A stretch of DNA of 64,000 bases from Mammaliicoccus sciuri (GTDB lineage: Bacteria; Bacillota; Bacilli; Staphylococcales; Staphylococcaceae), in contig NZ_PPQD01000007.1 in NCBI RefSeq assembly GCF_002901825.1, forward strand, positions 1 to 64,000, in the 5' to 3' direction. A program made the position numbers and the translations under genes. Below, one piece after another: positions 1 to 8,838 of the stretch; position 1 is the stretch's first letter; each line of letters starts with the position of its first letter. The notes under the pieces were generated by a model. The model made no database searches. It had not been told where the DNA came from and was given only the letters and a program-made list of their open reading frames with translations.

Positions 1-120
1 AAGCTCATTTTTGATTGGTTAAGCCAATCACTCTGAAGTACTTTCAGTACTCAAATATTGGAATTAACGTTGACATATTGTCATTCAGTTTTCAATGTTC
101 ATCTAATTTGCGTCTAAACA
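1..120 (-). promoter_or_regulatory. rRNA operon leader with boxA-like antitermination region
   Basis: Read on the minus strand, about 82-103 carries ATTGAAAACTGAATG, the boxA-like sequence typical of leaders and spacers of Firmicutes rRNA operons. It is followed by a short inverted repeat (TTGGCTTAACCAA, near 12-28) and another at about 36-52 (GAGTACTGAAAGTACTTC). The two good promoters just upstream suggest this is the 5' leader of an rRNA operon whose 16S gene lies off the left edge. No mature rRNA sequence is inside the window. A 16S-23S spacer is the alternative but would not carry tandem promoters. Confidence 0.7.
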
Positions 121-122
121 AT

Positions 123-151
123 ATTGTACTAAAAACAATGTTTGTTTTCAA
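123..151 (-). promoter_or_regulatory. rRNA promoter P2
   Basis: On the minus strand, -35 TTGAAA (146-151), exactly 17 bp, then -10 TACAAT (123-128), about 170 bp downstream of P1 and just before the boxA-like region. Together the two make a tandem rRNA promoter pair. Confidence 0.65.
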
Positions 152-291
152 CTAATTTTGTTAACTTATTTTTAACACGTTTATAAATATATAACATTTA
201 TTTCGTATTAACAAGAGTCAATTTTACACTTTCAAGAAAAAGTTTTGATAACTTTTTTCGTTGTTGTGCTGTCGTTTTCAGCGACTTTTAT

Positions 292-320
292 ATAATATCA
301 AGCGAGATTTTAAAAGTCAA
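292..320 (-). promoter_or_regulatory. rRNA promoter P1
   Basis: On the minus strand, -35 TTGACT (315-320), a 17-bp spacer, and -10 TATTAT (292-297). It points toward the rRNA leader. Near-consensus boxes and a tandem arrangement are typical of rRNA promoters. Confidence 0.7.
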
Positions 321-351
321 CACTATTTAGCATCTTTTTTAACAAAAAATT

Positions 352-399
352 AAAAAGCACAAGATTAAGGTGTAAATAGAATTTAATCTTGTGCTTTTT
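352..399 (-). terminator. terminator after kbaA
   Basis: A 17-bp perfect stem (AAAAAGCACAAGATTAA at 352-368 with its complement at 383-399) directly follows the kbaA stop codon. A/T runs on both sides make it potentially bidirectional. It insulates the rRNA promoters from mrp-kbaA transcription. Confidence 0.85.
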
Positions 400-400
400 A

Positions 401-1051
401 TCATTTCTTCAATGATTTACTGTCATTATTTAACTTTGATTTCTTTGCTTTTCTCTCTTCAAGAGACAACGCATTATATTTAGGTAATGTAATTAATTGA
501 TAAGCATTACATAATAATAATCCAAAGATTGTAAGATAAATCCAACTTGTATCTTCCACTCTTAAAAATGGTATAAGTTCTACAGTTGTCATAACAACCA
601 TAAAAAACATAGATGGAATCCATAAATTCTTTTTAGATTGTTTGTTTTTTATATTACTTGTGATGATTGCAAAAATAACAACAACTATTGGTAGCCATAT
701 AAATGATATGATTTGATCTGTTCCACCAAATCTTAAAAATCTAAAATACACTAAATCAAATATAGCAAATACAGTTACAACGATTTGTACATGTGGCCAT
801 ATCTTTCCAAAGATACCTATGCCTAATTGATTAATGAATAAATAGATGAAATATGCAAGCTGACTTATAGTTGCTACAAGTAGTCCTACAACTAAGAACC
901 ATATTGAAGCTGCTATAAACTCACCTATTTCTCCAGCAAATAAATATTTCGTTACTTTATCATATCCAAAGATAAGTGACGCAATATATGTCACAACTAC
1001 ACCTATTAAAAGTGTATTTCTGTAAAATTGAATTAAATATTTTAAAGTCAC
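401..1051 (-). CDS. kbaA: KbaA-family membrane protein (KinB-signalling activation protein)
   Basis: A 216-residue membrane protein with about six hydrophobic segments and a lysine-rich C-terminal tail. Its sequence resembles KbaA, which in Bacillus helps activate the sporulation kinase KinB. The gene order supports this: in B. subtilis kbaA also lies just downstream of the Mrp/SalA ATPase gene and beside an rRNA operon. Translation starts at a GTG with a good GGAGG site (minus strand, near 1060). Only 15 bp separate it from mrp, so the two are probably co-transcribed. Staphylococci do not sporulate, so the role here is unknown. The family call rests on sequence resemblance plus synteny. Confidence 0.8.
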   Translation of the reverse strand: MTLKYLIQFYRNTLLIGVVVTYIASLIFGYDKVTKYLFAGEIGEFIAASIWFLVVGLLVATISQLAYFIYLFINQLGIGIFGKIWPHVQIVVTVFAIFDLVYFRFLRFGGTDQIISFIWLPIVVVIFAIITSNIKNKQSKKNLWIPSMFFMVVMTTVELIPFLRVEDTSWIYLTIFGLLLCNAYQLITLPKYNALSLEERKAKKSKLNNDSKSLKK

Positions 1052-1066
1052 TTGCTTACCTCCGCA

Positions 1067-2128
1067 CTAATCTTCCTCTGTTATATTAATGATATTCTTA
1101 GCAATTTGACTATAAACTTTACCTAAATCTTCATGTTCTTTATAGATTGAAGGTGAAAAGTTATTTTCATCCCACTCAGGTTGACTTAATGGAAGTTCAC
1201 CTAATAACGTCGTTTGAAGTTCTTGTGCTAATTTTGCACCGCCGCCTTTACCGAATACATATTCTTTATTTCCTGTTTCTTTACTTTGGAAGTAAGACAT
1301 ATTTTCGATTACACCTAAAATAGAATGTTCTGTATGTTTAGCCATTGCACCAGCTCTTGCCGCAACAAATGCTGCAGTAGGATGAGGTGTCGTTACAATA
1401 ATTTCTTTGCTTGAAGGTAACATTGTATGTACATCTAAAGCTACATCACCAGTACCTGGTGGTAGATCAAGTATTAAGTAATCTAATTCTCCCCATTTAA
1501 CTTCTGTAAAGAAACTTGTGATCATTTTTCCTAGCATTGGACCTCTCCAAATGACAGGCGCATTTTCTTCGACGAAAAATGCCATAGAAATAACTTTAAC
1601 ACCTTCACGCTCAACAGGAATAATTTGTTCGCCCTCGACTTCTGGCTTTTCTTGTATGCCCATCATATCTGGAACACTAAATCCATAAATATCAGCATCA
1701 ACAAGTCCTACTTTCTTACCTTCTCTTGCAAGAGATACAGCTAAGTTAACAGCTACTGTTGATTTACCAACACCGCCCTTACCTGAAGCAATCGCAATAA
1801 ATTCTACTGGATTATCTTTAGATAATAATCCTTCTATAGTTTGTTCTTCCATTACACCTTTGAATTTTTCTAATGCATCATCAGATAATTCGTCAAATCT
1901 TATCCCAACAGTTTTCGCACCATTCTCTTTTAAGAGATCTACAATTTCCATTTGTAAATCAAGTTGTGGTTGCCCACCTAGTTTAGCTATGGCAACTTTA
2001 ACGCTCACATGTTCTTTTTCTTCTTTAATGCTAACTTCAACTATGCCGCCTGTTTCTTTAAGTGGTACATCTACAATCGGATCATATAACGCTCCCACAA
2101 GTTCTTTAACCTGTTCTACTGATAACAA
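1067..2128 (-). CDS. mrp: Mrp/NBP35-family P-loop ATPase (Fe-S carrier; SalA/ApbC-like)
   Basis: A 353-residue cytoplasmic protein. An N-terminal DUF59/MIP18-like domain (about 1-90) precedes a ParA/MinD-type ATPase domain. The deviant Walker A motif GKGGVGKST is at about residues 115-123, and DADIYGFS and DLPPGTGD follow. Family members bind and transfer Fe-S clusters (ApbC in staphylococci), while the B. subtilis homologue SalA is also a regulator. The CxxC cluster ligands near the C-terminus of some members are not visible. The start is a TTG preceded by GGGGAG. It is first in a two-gene unit with kbaA. Confidence 0.9.
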   Translation of the reverse strand: MLSVEQVKELVGALYDPIVDVPLKETGGIVEVSIKEEKEHVSVKVAIAKLGGQPQLDLQMEIVDLLKENGAKTVGIRFDELSDDALEKFKGVMEEQTIEGLLSKDNPVEFIAIASGKGGVGKSTVAVNLAVSLAREGKKVGLVDADIYGFSVPDMMGIQEKPEVEGEQIIPVEREGVKVISMAFFVEENAPVIWRGPMLGKMITSFFTEVKWGELDYLILDLPPGTGDVALDVHTMLPSSKEIIVTTPHPTAAFVAARAGAMAKHTEHSILGVIENMSYFQSKETGNKEYVFGKGGGAKLAQELQTTLLGELPLSQPEWDENNFSPSIYKEHEDLGKVYSQIAKNIINITEED

Positions 2129-2221
2129 AATCTACGACTCCCCTTCTAAAATAATTATCTACTTATCATTATATTAAGTGTAACAAAAAATTTAAACATA
2201 CAGGTAGTTTATTGTTCAAAA

Positions 2222-2249
2222 AAAGGCTGAGATCATAATCTCAGCCTTT
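2222..2249 (-). terminator. terminator of the DHA2 transporter gene
   Basis: A 12-bp stem AAGGCTGAGAT/ATCTCAGCCTT with a four-base loop, just after the stop codon at 2258 and followed on the minus strand by a T run. Confidence 0.85.
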
Positions 2250-2257
2250 AAATCTAC

Positions 2258-3727
2258 TTATTTTGAATGATTAGGTATTCTTGTGTTGCGATGTTTATTT
2301 TCTGATTTAATAAATATAGATAAGACAACTCCGAAAAATACAATAACAGTCAATACTAAGAAAGCAATATTGATACCGTGAATCATTGCTTCAGATTGTA
2401 ATATCTTCGCAGTATTACCAGCATTGGCATGTTCTAATTGTGTTTTTGAAGGTTCAAAATTCTTAGCACCAATTGACATAATTGTTACTAATATACCTGT
2501 ACCAATTGAACCAGCGATTGTTCTTAGTGTATTCATCATCGCTGTACCATGAGATAACACTTCGTTTGGAATTGCATTTAATCCTGCAGTATTAACAGGC
2601 ATCATAATCATAGAAACACCAAACATTCTAATTGAATAAACAACTATTAAATACAATAATGACGTACTATCATTTAGAAATGCAAGCATGAACGTTGTCA
2701 CTGTAATGATTGTAAAACCTATGATTGCCAACCATTTCGCACCATATTTATCGAATAAACGACCTGTCACAAGTGACATAACACCTGTAATGATTGCACC
2801 TGGCAACAATAGTAAACCAGAGATTAATGCTGAATAACCTCTTGCATCTTGCATATACATCGGCATTAATAAAGATGGTCCTATTAAAGATACCATTGAG
2901 AACACACCAATGATTGTTGTTAGTGCAAATGTTTTATACTTGAATACTCTTATATTTAATAATGGGGTTTCTAATTTTAACTGTCTAAATACAAAGATTA
3001 CTAACGTTACAATACCAACAATTAAAGTAACGATAACAATTGGTGATGTGAATCCTAGAGATCCTGCGCTACTGAACCCATATAATAAAGATCCAAATCC
3101 TACTGTAGATAGAATAATAGATGGTACATCTAAGTGAACATCTTTTGGTTTAGAAATATTCGTTAAGTATTTCGCACCAAAAGCTAATGCTACAACCGCG
3201 AATGGAATGATTGTGTAGAATGGACTTCTCCAACTAAAGTTATCAACGAGATAACCAGACAATGTTGGACCTAATGCTGGGGCGAATGAGATAACGAGAC
3301 CTGCCATACCCATCGCAAAACCACGTTTCTCTTTAGGGAATAAATTAAAGAGTACAAATTGCATAAGAGGCATCATAACACCTGCACCCATTGCTTGAAG
3401 TACTCTTGCTAACATTAATATTCCGAAGTTAGGCGATAAAGCGGCAACTAACGTACCGATTGTAAATGATAACATCGCCATTAAATAAAGTGGTCTTGTA
3501 TTAAATTTATCCATTAAAAATGCTGTAGCCGGTATCATAACACCGTTGACTAACATAAATCCTGTCATTAACCATTGACCTTGGTTGGCATCGATTTTTA
3601 AATGCACCATGATTTCAGGTATTGCTGTATTTAATAAGGTTTGGTTTAAAATCGCCACAAAGGCACTTACTAACATAACAGCTACTACTAAATTTCTTTT
3701 ACCTTTTGAAATGTCCTGAACATTCAT
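2258..3727 (-). CDS. MFS multidrug efflux transporter, DHA2 (14-TM, EmrB/LmrB-like)
   Basis: A 489-residue integral membrane protein with about 14 transmembrane segments. It carries DHA2 signatures: NQTLLNTAIPEI in TM1, LARVLQAMGAGVMMPL in TM4 (motif C region), and a GPTLSGYL motif. Such proton-driven exporters commonly expel lincosamides, dyes or other lipophilic cations. The start was moved to the ATG at 3727 because GGAAGGAG lies eight bases upstream. The longer reading frame would place the ribosome binding site inside the gene. It is monocistronic with its own terminator. The substrate cannot be read from the sequence. Confidence 0.88.
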   Translation of the reverse strand: MNVQDISKGKRNLVVAVMLVSAFVAILNQTLLNTAIPEIMVHLKIDANQGQWLMTGFMLVNGVMIPATAFLMDKFNTRPLYLMAMLSFTIGTLVAALSPNFGILMLARVLQAMGAGVMMPLMQFVLFNLFPKEKRGFAMGMAGLVISFAPALGPTLSGYLVDNFSWRSPFYTIIPFAVVALAFGAKYLTNISKPKDVHLDVPSIILSTVGFGSLLYGFSSAGSLGFTSPIVIVTLIVGIVTLVIFVFRQLKLETPLLNIRVFKYKTFALTTIIGVFSMVSLIGPSLLMPMYMQDARGYSALISGLLLLPGAIITGVMSLVTGRLFDKYGAKWLAIIGFTIITVTTFMLAFLNDSTSLLYLIVVYSIRMFGVSMIMMPVNTAGLNAIPNEVLSHGTAMMNTLRTIAGSIGTGILVTIMSIGAKNFEPSKTQLEHANAGNTAKILQSEAMIHGINIAFLVLTVIVFFGVVLSIFIKSENKHRNTRIPNHSK

Positions 3728-3797
3728 GGTTTCAACTCCTTCCAAATATACCTTTGCTATTATGCACTATTTTATTTCGGAAATCAAAATAAATGTT

Positions 3798-4265
3798 TCA
3801 TCGGTTTAAATTTTTGCTATCTGGATAGAAAATTTCAGTACATATATATAGAACAGTGATAATGACTAATATCACCCAAAACTCAATTTTAATTTGTGAA
3901 TAATATATATGTACTGTGAAATAAAACATAATTGTGCTAACAGTTATCGTTAATAAATGAAAAGTCATGCCCTTGAAATACGGATTATCATTCAGTCTAT
4001 TTTTAAATCTATCTAATAAAAATTCTATAGCGACAAGTGTAAAGTACCCAAACAATATATAACTACCATAATAGAACAAATTATCTATCATACTTTTATT
4101 GTAATTGAATTCCGCTAAGCCATAATAAATTAAAATTCTGCTTAATCCAAACATACCAAAAGAAAGTAGTACAATAAAAATTGCACCAGACAATGTGAAA
4201 ATACTTATTATAATCAATATGGACAATAAATGAAAAATATCAAAACGCTTATTTTTTCTTTTCAT
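3798..4265 (-). CDS. small four-TM membrane protein of unknown function
   Basis: A 155-residue protein with a basic N-terminus (KRKNKRF) and four predicted hydrophobic helices. I do not recognise a family. The helices lie near 13-38, 62-85, 100-122 and 127-146. It is the last gene of an apparent three-gene unit (ytcJ-like amidohydrolase, MFS transporter, this gene), 32 bp after the transporter stop. GAGGGAG precedes the start. It could be an accessory membrane component of that unit, which is inference from position only. Confidence 0.7.
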   Translation of the reverse strand: MKRKNKRFDIFHLLSILIIISIFTLSGAIFIVLLSFGMFGLSRILIYYGLAEFNYNKSMIDNLFYYGSYILFGYFTLVAIEFLLDRFKNRLNDNPYFKGMTFHLLTITVSTIMFYFTVHIYYSQIKIEFWVILVIITVLYICTEIFYPDSKNLNR

Positions 4266-4297
4266 ACATTGTGACTCCCTCTAAATATGTTTTACCT

Positions 4298-5638
4298 TTA
4301 AAAACTTTTTCTTCTCTTTTCTTTAAATATAATTGACCAAATAATTGTCAATATAATGACTACTAACATAATATACAACATAATATTTTGAACACCATAA
4401 CTTAAAAATGAAATATTCAATACATATATTGAAGAAACGATTAAAGATCCTGTTGTACTACCAATCGTCTTAAATAATGTATAAATCGACATCATAGAAC
4501 CTAGTTGGTGATGTGGCGCTTCTTCTTGAACAACGACAACATCTTTTGTATATACTGTACCAAAAGATACTCCCATTACAAAAACAGCAAATGGTATGAT
4601 TACAATCCATTCGACGCCTGTTAAAATAGCAAAGCTACCAACAAACATTGCCAGGAAAGCTAACATATAAATAAATTTCAATTTAAGTTGATCTAATCTG
4701 CCAAGTACAAACGTGATAAACAACCAACCTACCGACATTGGAAAAATGATTAAACCACTTTGTAATGGTGTAAAGCCTTGTTCATTTTGTAAATAGATTG
4801 GCATAAAAATAGTGTAGCCCATTAACATTGTTGAATAAATCATATCTGTAAACAACACGAGAATGATTTTTCTATTAAATGCTTCAACGGGTACAAATGG
4901 ATTTCGCATACGTGTCTCCACTTTATAGAGTAATACGACAAATCCAACTAATAATATGAAGCAAATCACACGTACAATAAATGGTATATGTTCTGCAACG
5001 ATTAGTAAAAAGCTTGCGACTACGCCATAAAATATAAATAACCCTTTATAATCTAATTTAGTTTTCTCTACTTTCTCTTGTTCAAAATTAAAATACTTAA
5101 TAACCAACCACATTGAAACTAAAGCTATAGGTACGTTGATATAAAATAGAAAGCTCCAGTTTAAAGATTCTAATATTGCGCCACCTAACAGTGGTCCTAC
5201 AATACTAGATATCCCCCAAACACTACCAACAATACCCATCACTTTATATCTTCTCGGAATTGGAAAAGCAAGTTTAGGTATAACTTGACCTAAAGTCATC
5301 ATGACACCTGCACCTAAACCTTGGATGATTCTAGAAATGACAAGCAACGGGAAACTATGTGTCATTTCACTTAACCCACAAAATACACTTCCAATAATAA
5401 ATACAGATATCCCTAATAACACCACTAACTTAATATTAATTCTCTTTACAAGTTCACCAACTATTGGCGTCATAAACACAACCGCTATTAAATATACTGT
5501 AAAGATTAATGCAACTTCCGTATCAATATTAAAGTCTTTTTGCATTGTTGGTGTCGCTAAAGATACGATTGATGTTTCTATAGCACTCATAAACATAATA
5601 AGTACTAAAGCCAACACAATTCCTTTGTTCTTAGTCAT
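4298..5638 (-). CDS. MFS transporter, DHA2-like (about 14 TM)
   Basis: A 446-residue transporter of the QacA/EmrB-type drug:H+ antiporter family. ETSIVSLATPTM in TM1 and SRIIQGLGAGVMMTLGQ in TM4 are the diagnostic motifs. It starts three bases after the stop codon of the amidohydrolase gene, so translation is probably coupled. That coupling suggests it may move the amidohydrolase's substrate or product instead of acting as a general drug pump. Length is slightly short for DHA2. The C-terminus ends in a basic KEKRRKSF tail. Confidence 0.82.
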   Translation of the reverse strand: MTKNKGIVLALVLIMFMSAIETSIVSLATPTMQKDFNIDTEVALIFTVYLIAVVFMTPIVGELVKRINIKLVVLLGISVFIIGSVFCGLSEMTHSFPLLVISRIIQGLGAGVMMTLGQVIPKLAFPIPRRYKVMGIVGSVWGISSIVGPLLGGAILESLNWSFLFYINVPIALVSMWLVIKYFNFEQEKVEKTKLDYKGLFIFYGVVASFLLIVAEHIPFIVRVICFILLVGFVVLLYKVETRMRNPFVPVEAFNRKIILVLFTDMIYSTMLMGYTIFMPIYLQNEQGFTPLQSGLIIFPMSVGWLFITFVLGRLDQLKLKFIYMLAFLAMFVGSFAILTGVEWIVIIPFAVFVMGVSFGTVYTKDVVVVQEEAPHHQLGSMMSIYTLFKTIGSTTGSLIVSSIYVLNISFLSYGVQNIMLYIMLVVIILTIIWSIIFKEKRRKSF

Positions 5639-5641
5639 AAT

Positions 5642-7231
5642 TCACGCTCTTTCGTATACAATATTTCCGTTAACAATTGTTAATTTAGCTTGAATTTGTG
5701 CTAAATCTTGACGGTTAACTTTAAATGGATTTTGATCTAACACAGTGAAATCCGCTTCATATCCTACTTTAATTTTTCCAGTACGGTCAGTTGTTTGACC
5801 AATCTCACTCGCAAGCGTTGTATATAACCGTAACGCATCAAATACGGATAGTGCTTCTTCTATGAAATACGCACCTTCTTCACCGTACGTTTGTCTATTA
5901 ACTGCCGCATGAATACCTAGCATCGGATTCGGAGTTTCAATCGGTGCATCTGAACCGCCACCTATTATAATACCTAAGTCTAACATTGACTTGAATGGAT
6001 ATAAATATCTAGCTCTTTCTTTGCCTACTTTATCTTGAACCCATGGAAAATCACTTGTAATAAATTGTGGTTGTACATCACAAATCACTGGTAAATTCGC
6101 AACGCGTTGTAATAACGCTTCATTTAACGTACTAATATGAATTAATCTATCTCTGAGTCCGTTCTGCACAGGATATTTTTCTATTGCATCCAATACCATT
6201 TCACAAGCTTTGTCACCAATCATATGAACTGCTATCGCACCATTATATTTTCTTGCGATTTTTACTTTTTCTTCGAGTTCTTCTTGAGTAAATATCGCAA
6301 GTCCATAATTTGTTCCAGTCGGATCATTAGAATAAGGTTCTTTCAACAATGCTGTACTGCCACCAAAAGCACCATCTGCATAAAATTTCATAGCATCAGG
6401 TTCTATCCATTTATCAATAAAAGTCGCTTGTTCTTCCATCATTTGTTCATAAACACTAAAGTGGCGTAACAATCGTACTCTAAATGGCTTTTGATCTTCA
6501 CCTGGTCCTACAACTGTTTTATAAGCATTTAAGACATCTTTATAATCTTCGTAATATCCTAAATCTTCTGTATGCGATCCTGTTATACCATATTGATATA
6601 AATATGTAATCGCGTTATTTAAATGTTTAGTAAGAGACTGTTCATCTTCATTTGAAGCTAATTCTTCAAATGGTTCCATAGCTGTATCATATAGCCAACC
6701 AGTCAGTTCACCTTCTTGTTTTTCATATGAACCACCGTCAGGATTTTCTACATCATTTGTCATATCTAAAATCTCTAATGCTTTTGAATTTACGATTGCT
6801 GCATGTCTACATACTCTTTTAACAATAACCGGATTATTTTTGCATAACGCATCTAAATCAAATTTATTAAGTCTAATGCCATTTAATAAATTTTCATCAT
6901 AACCTTCAGCAACTAACCATTCACCTGGTTGTAATGTTTGGGCTTTCTGTCTAATTTTTTGTTTTACATTTTCAATATTGGTCTCACCATTTAAAATGAC
7001 TGATGATAACCAAACACCAGTCCCCATAACATGAATATGTGTTTCAACAAATCCAGGAAACATCGTTCCACCTTTTAAATCGATTGTTTCATAATCCGTT
7101 GTTTGAAGTTGGTTTAAATCTTTTTGTGATAAAACAGCTTCTATCATACCATTGTCTACAATTACACCTGCATATGTATCATCTGGTTTTTCCATTGTAT
7201 ATATTGTTCCGTTCTGATATAACTTTTTCAT
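5642..7231 (-). CDS. YtcJ-like amidohydrolase (amidohydrolase family 3)
   Basis: A 529-residue metal-dependent hydrolase. The fold is a composite beta-sandwich and TIM barrel. The first metal motif is THIHVMG (about residue 65). A Lys follows in AMKFYADGAFGGS, and His residues in VHMIGDKA and LIHISTLNE, with the catalytic Asp in GGGSDAPIETPNP. No signal peptide is present, so it is cytoplasmic. Family members act on N-substituted formamides, amides and cyclic ureas, so the true substrate is open. AAGGGG precedes the ATG. It heads a three-gene unit with an MFS transporter and a small membrane protein. Confidence 0.85.
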   Translation of the reverse strand: MKKLYQNGTIYTMEKPDDTYAGVIVDNGMIEAVLSQKDLNQLQTTDYETIDLKGGTMFPGFVETHIHVMGTGVWLSSVILNGETNIENVKQKIRQKAQTLQPGEWLVAEGYDENLLNGIRLNKFDLDALCKNNPVIVKRVCRHAAIVNSKALEILDMTNDVENPDGGSYEKQEGELTGWLYDTAMEPFEELASNEDEQSLTKHLNNAITYLYQYGITGSHTEDLGYYEDYKDVLNAYKTVVGPGEDQKPFRVRLLRHFSVYEQMMEEQATFIDKWIEPDAMKFYADGAFGGSTALLKEPYSNDPTGTNYGLAIFTQEELEEKVKIARKYNGAIAVHMIGDKACEMVLDAIEKYPVQNGLRDRLIHISTLNEALLQRVANLPVICDVQPQFITSDFPWVQDKVGKERARYLYPFKSMLDLGIIIGGGSDAPIETPNPMLGIHAAVNRQTYGEEGAYFIEEALSVFDALRLYTTLASEIGQTTDRTGKIKVGYEADFTVLDQNPFKVNRQDLAQIQAKLTIVNGNIVYERA

Positions 7232-7292
7232 TCGATTCAGCCCCTTTATACATTCAAGTTTATTCTAATTCTACATATTTAATAGTAAAAAA

Positions 7293-7313
7293 GACACCGA
7301 TAAAATCGATGTC
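7293..7313 (-). terminator. terminator after the TipAS-like gene
   Basis: Minus-strand stem GACATCGAT/ATCGGTGTC followed by TTTTTT, located between the TipAS-like gene and ytcJ. Confidence 0.7.
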
Positions 7314-7341
7314 TCCTATTTTAATTTTATAAAGTTAATTT

Positions 7342-7743
7342 TTATTGTATGACATGCTTAACGGCAGCAACTAATGCTTCCGTTCTTTCTTCACCAAAAT
7401 ATGCTTTATATCTATCATCTGCATCATACATATTTATGATTTCTATGTGTTTCTCTTCTGTATAATTTGGCCAACTATATGTTAACCATTCTCTGTGTAA
7501 CTTAGTCACTTCTTCTTGTCTTTCCAATGTTGCTCCTTGGTCTACAATATTATCAAGTTCTTCTACTAGTTTCTTTTCAATTTGATTTTTACCTTTAATT
7601 TCATCTTTGGTCATATCGAGAAACTGATCATCAGTCTGGTCAATTTTATGGCCGCTTCTATCTTCAACTGTTTCTCCCTGAATCTCTTCGTTAATATTTA
7701 GCTTGTCACGATCGAATGTTTCAAAATCTCTTTTTTCTGACAT
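7342..7743 (-). CDS. orphan TipAS-like domain protein
   Basis: A 133-residue acidic, soluble protein. The C-terminal part (about 83-133: HREWL, MYDADDRYKAYF, EALVAAVKHVI) matches the pattern of the TipAS antibiotic-recognition domain found at the C-terminus of MerR regulators such as TipA/Mta. The MerR helix-turn-helix half is absent. The first 60 residues are highly charged and probably disordered. GGGGGAAA lies upstream of the ATG. It has its own terminator, so it is likely monocistronic. A role as a small-molecule-binding protein is inference from the domain. Confidence 0.65.
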   Translation of the reverse strand: MSEKRDFETFDRDKLNINEEIQGETVEDRSGHKIDQTDDQFLDMTKDEIKGKNQIEKKLVEELDNIVDQGATLERQEEVTKLHREWLTYSWPNYTEEKHIEIINMYDADDRYKAYFGEERTEALVAAVKHVIQ

Positions 7744-7818
7744 TATGATTTCCCCCTATTCATATCGTATAACATTTAATATTATCTATTTACCCGTTTT
7801 GCAAAAAAATAACAAAAA

Positions 7819-7866
7819 GAGCGGGATAGAAATCTCAATATTCTAAAGAGATTACATATTCCGCTC
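7819..7866 (-). terminator. terminator of the UAP-hlyIII-membrane protein operon
   Basis: GAGCGGAAT and ATCCCGCTC arms enclose an inner AATCTC/GAGATT hairpin, then TTTTTG on the minus strand, right after the stop at 7874. The GAGCGGGATAGAAAT arm recalls the staphylococcal interspersed repeat near 48212-48261. Confidence 0.75.
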
Positions 7867-7873
7867 ACTATTC

Positions 7874-8116
7874 TTATTTCAATCGTCTTTGTTCACCTTT
7901 TTTAAGATGTTCATTAAACGTTTGTTTATTATTTCTACGTTGGTGTTTAATCAGTAATACAAATGCATATATTAATATTAGACCGAATATAAGTGAAACA
8001 ATGCCCATAAACTGTAAACCATTTTGTTTACCGCCACTAAATACAAAGTAATAAAAGAAATAGCCTTGAATTAAAATAATAATTGTAAGAACCGTATAAT
8101 ACAAACGATAGTTCAT
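7874..8116 (-). CDS. small two-TM membrane protein
   Basis: An 80-residue protein with two hydrophobic helices (about 5-27 and 36-58) and a strongly basic C-terminal tail that should lie in the cytoplasm. No known family is recognised. GGAGGATAAG precedes the ATG. It begins nine bases after the hemolysin III-like gene, so it is the last gene of a three-gene operon. Confidence 0.75.
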   Translation of the reverse strand: MNYRLYYTVLTIIILIQGYFFYYFVFSGGKQNGLQFMGIVSLIFGLILIYAFVLLIKHQRRNNKQTFNEHLKKGEQRRLK

Positions 8117-8125
8117 CTTATCCTC

Positions 8126-8824
8126 CTACATAAAGTACATAATTGCTAGAAAATGAAATACTGAAGCAATCAAAATGAAGAAGTGCCAAATCATATGGAA
8201 GTACTTTTTATCTTTTTGAGCATAGAACCAAGCACCTACTGTATAACTAAGACCACCAAATAAAATAAACAACATAAATATTAACGATGTCTTATTGATA
8301 ACTGATGGTAACATGAGAACACCCATCCAACCCATGATTAAATACATCGCTAAACTTAATTTATGATTAACGTTCTTAGCTGTTGATTTATATACAATTC
8401 CCCAAATTGTAATCCCCCATTGGACTGCCATAATAAGCCAACCTAACCAGCCGCCAACTAAAGATAATGCAATAGGAGTATAAGTCCCACAAATTGCGAT
8501 ATAAATCATACTATGATCAATAATTCTCATAATGTATTTCTGAGGTGATGAAGATGACATTGAGTGATAAACAGCAGATGATAAAAACATCAGCATAATA
8601 CTGATAATATATATAGATACACTCGTCGATTTAAGTGCACCATCACTAATATAACTTTCTACTGCTGCGTATGGTAAGAAGAATAACAGAAAGAAAGCAG
8701 GGACACCATGTGAAACTGCATTTCCGACTTCTTCGCCAAAGGAAAGTGGCATAATATCTTTGAAAGCTTCTTTAACTTTCCCATTTTTTCTAGGATGAGA
8801 CTTTGTATAGTTGATTTGTTCCAT
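8126..8824 (-). CDS. hemolysin III / TrhA-family membrane protein (PAQR fold)
   Basis: A 232-residue protein with seven transmembrane helices. Family signatures are EEVGNAVSHGVPA at the start, SSAVYHSM, DHSMIYIAICGTYTP, and FHMIWHFFILIASVFHF at the end. The conserved His, Asp and Ser residues form the metal site of the PAQR/CREST superfamily. Members in Gram-positive bacteria help keep membrane energetics and lipid composition stable, and the haemolysin name is historical. It follows the UAP-like gene by 14 bp and precedes a small membrane protein gene. Confidence 0.9.
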   Translation of the reverse strand: MEQINYTKSHPRKNGKVKEAFKDIMPLSFGEEVGNAVSHGVPAFFLLFFLPYAAVESYISDGALKSTSVSIYIISIMLMFLSSAVYHSMSSSSPQKYIMRIIDHSMIYIAICGTYTPIALSLVGGWLGWLIMAVQWGITIWGIVYKSTAKNVNHKLSLAMYLIMGWMGVLMLPSVINKTSLIFMLFILFGGLSYTVGAWFYAQKDKKYFHMIWHFFILIASVFHFLAIMYFM

Positions 8825-8838
8825 TCATATACCTCTTT

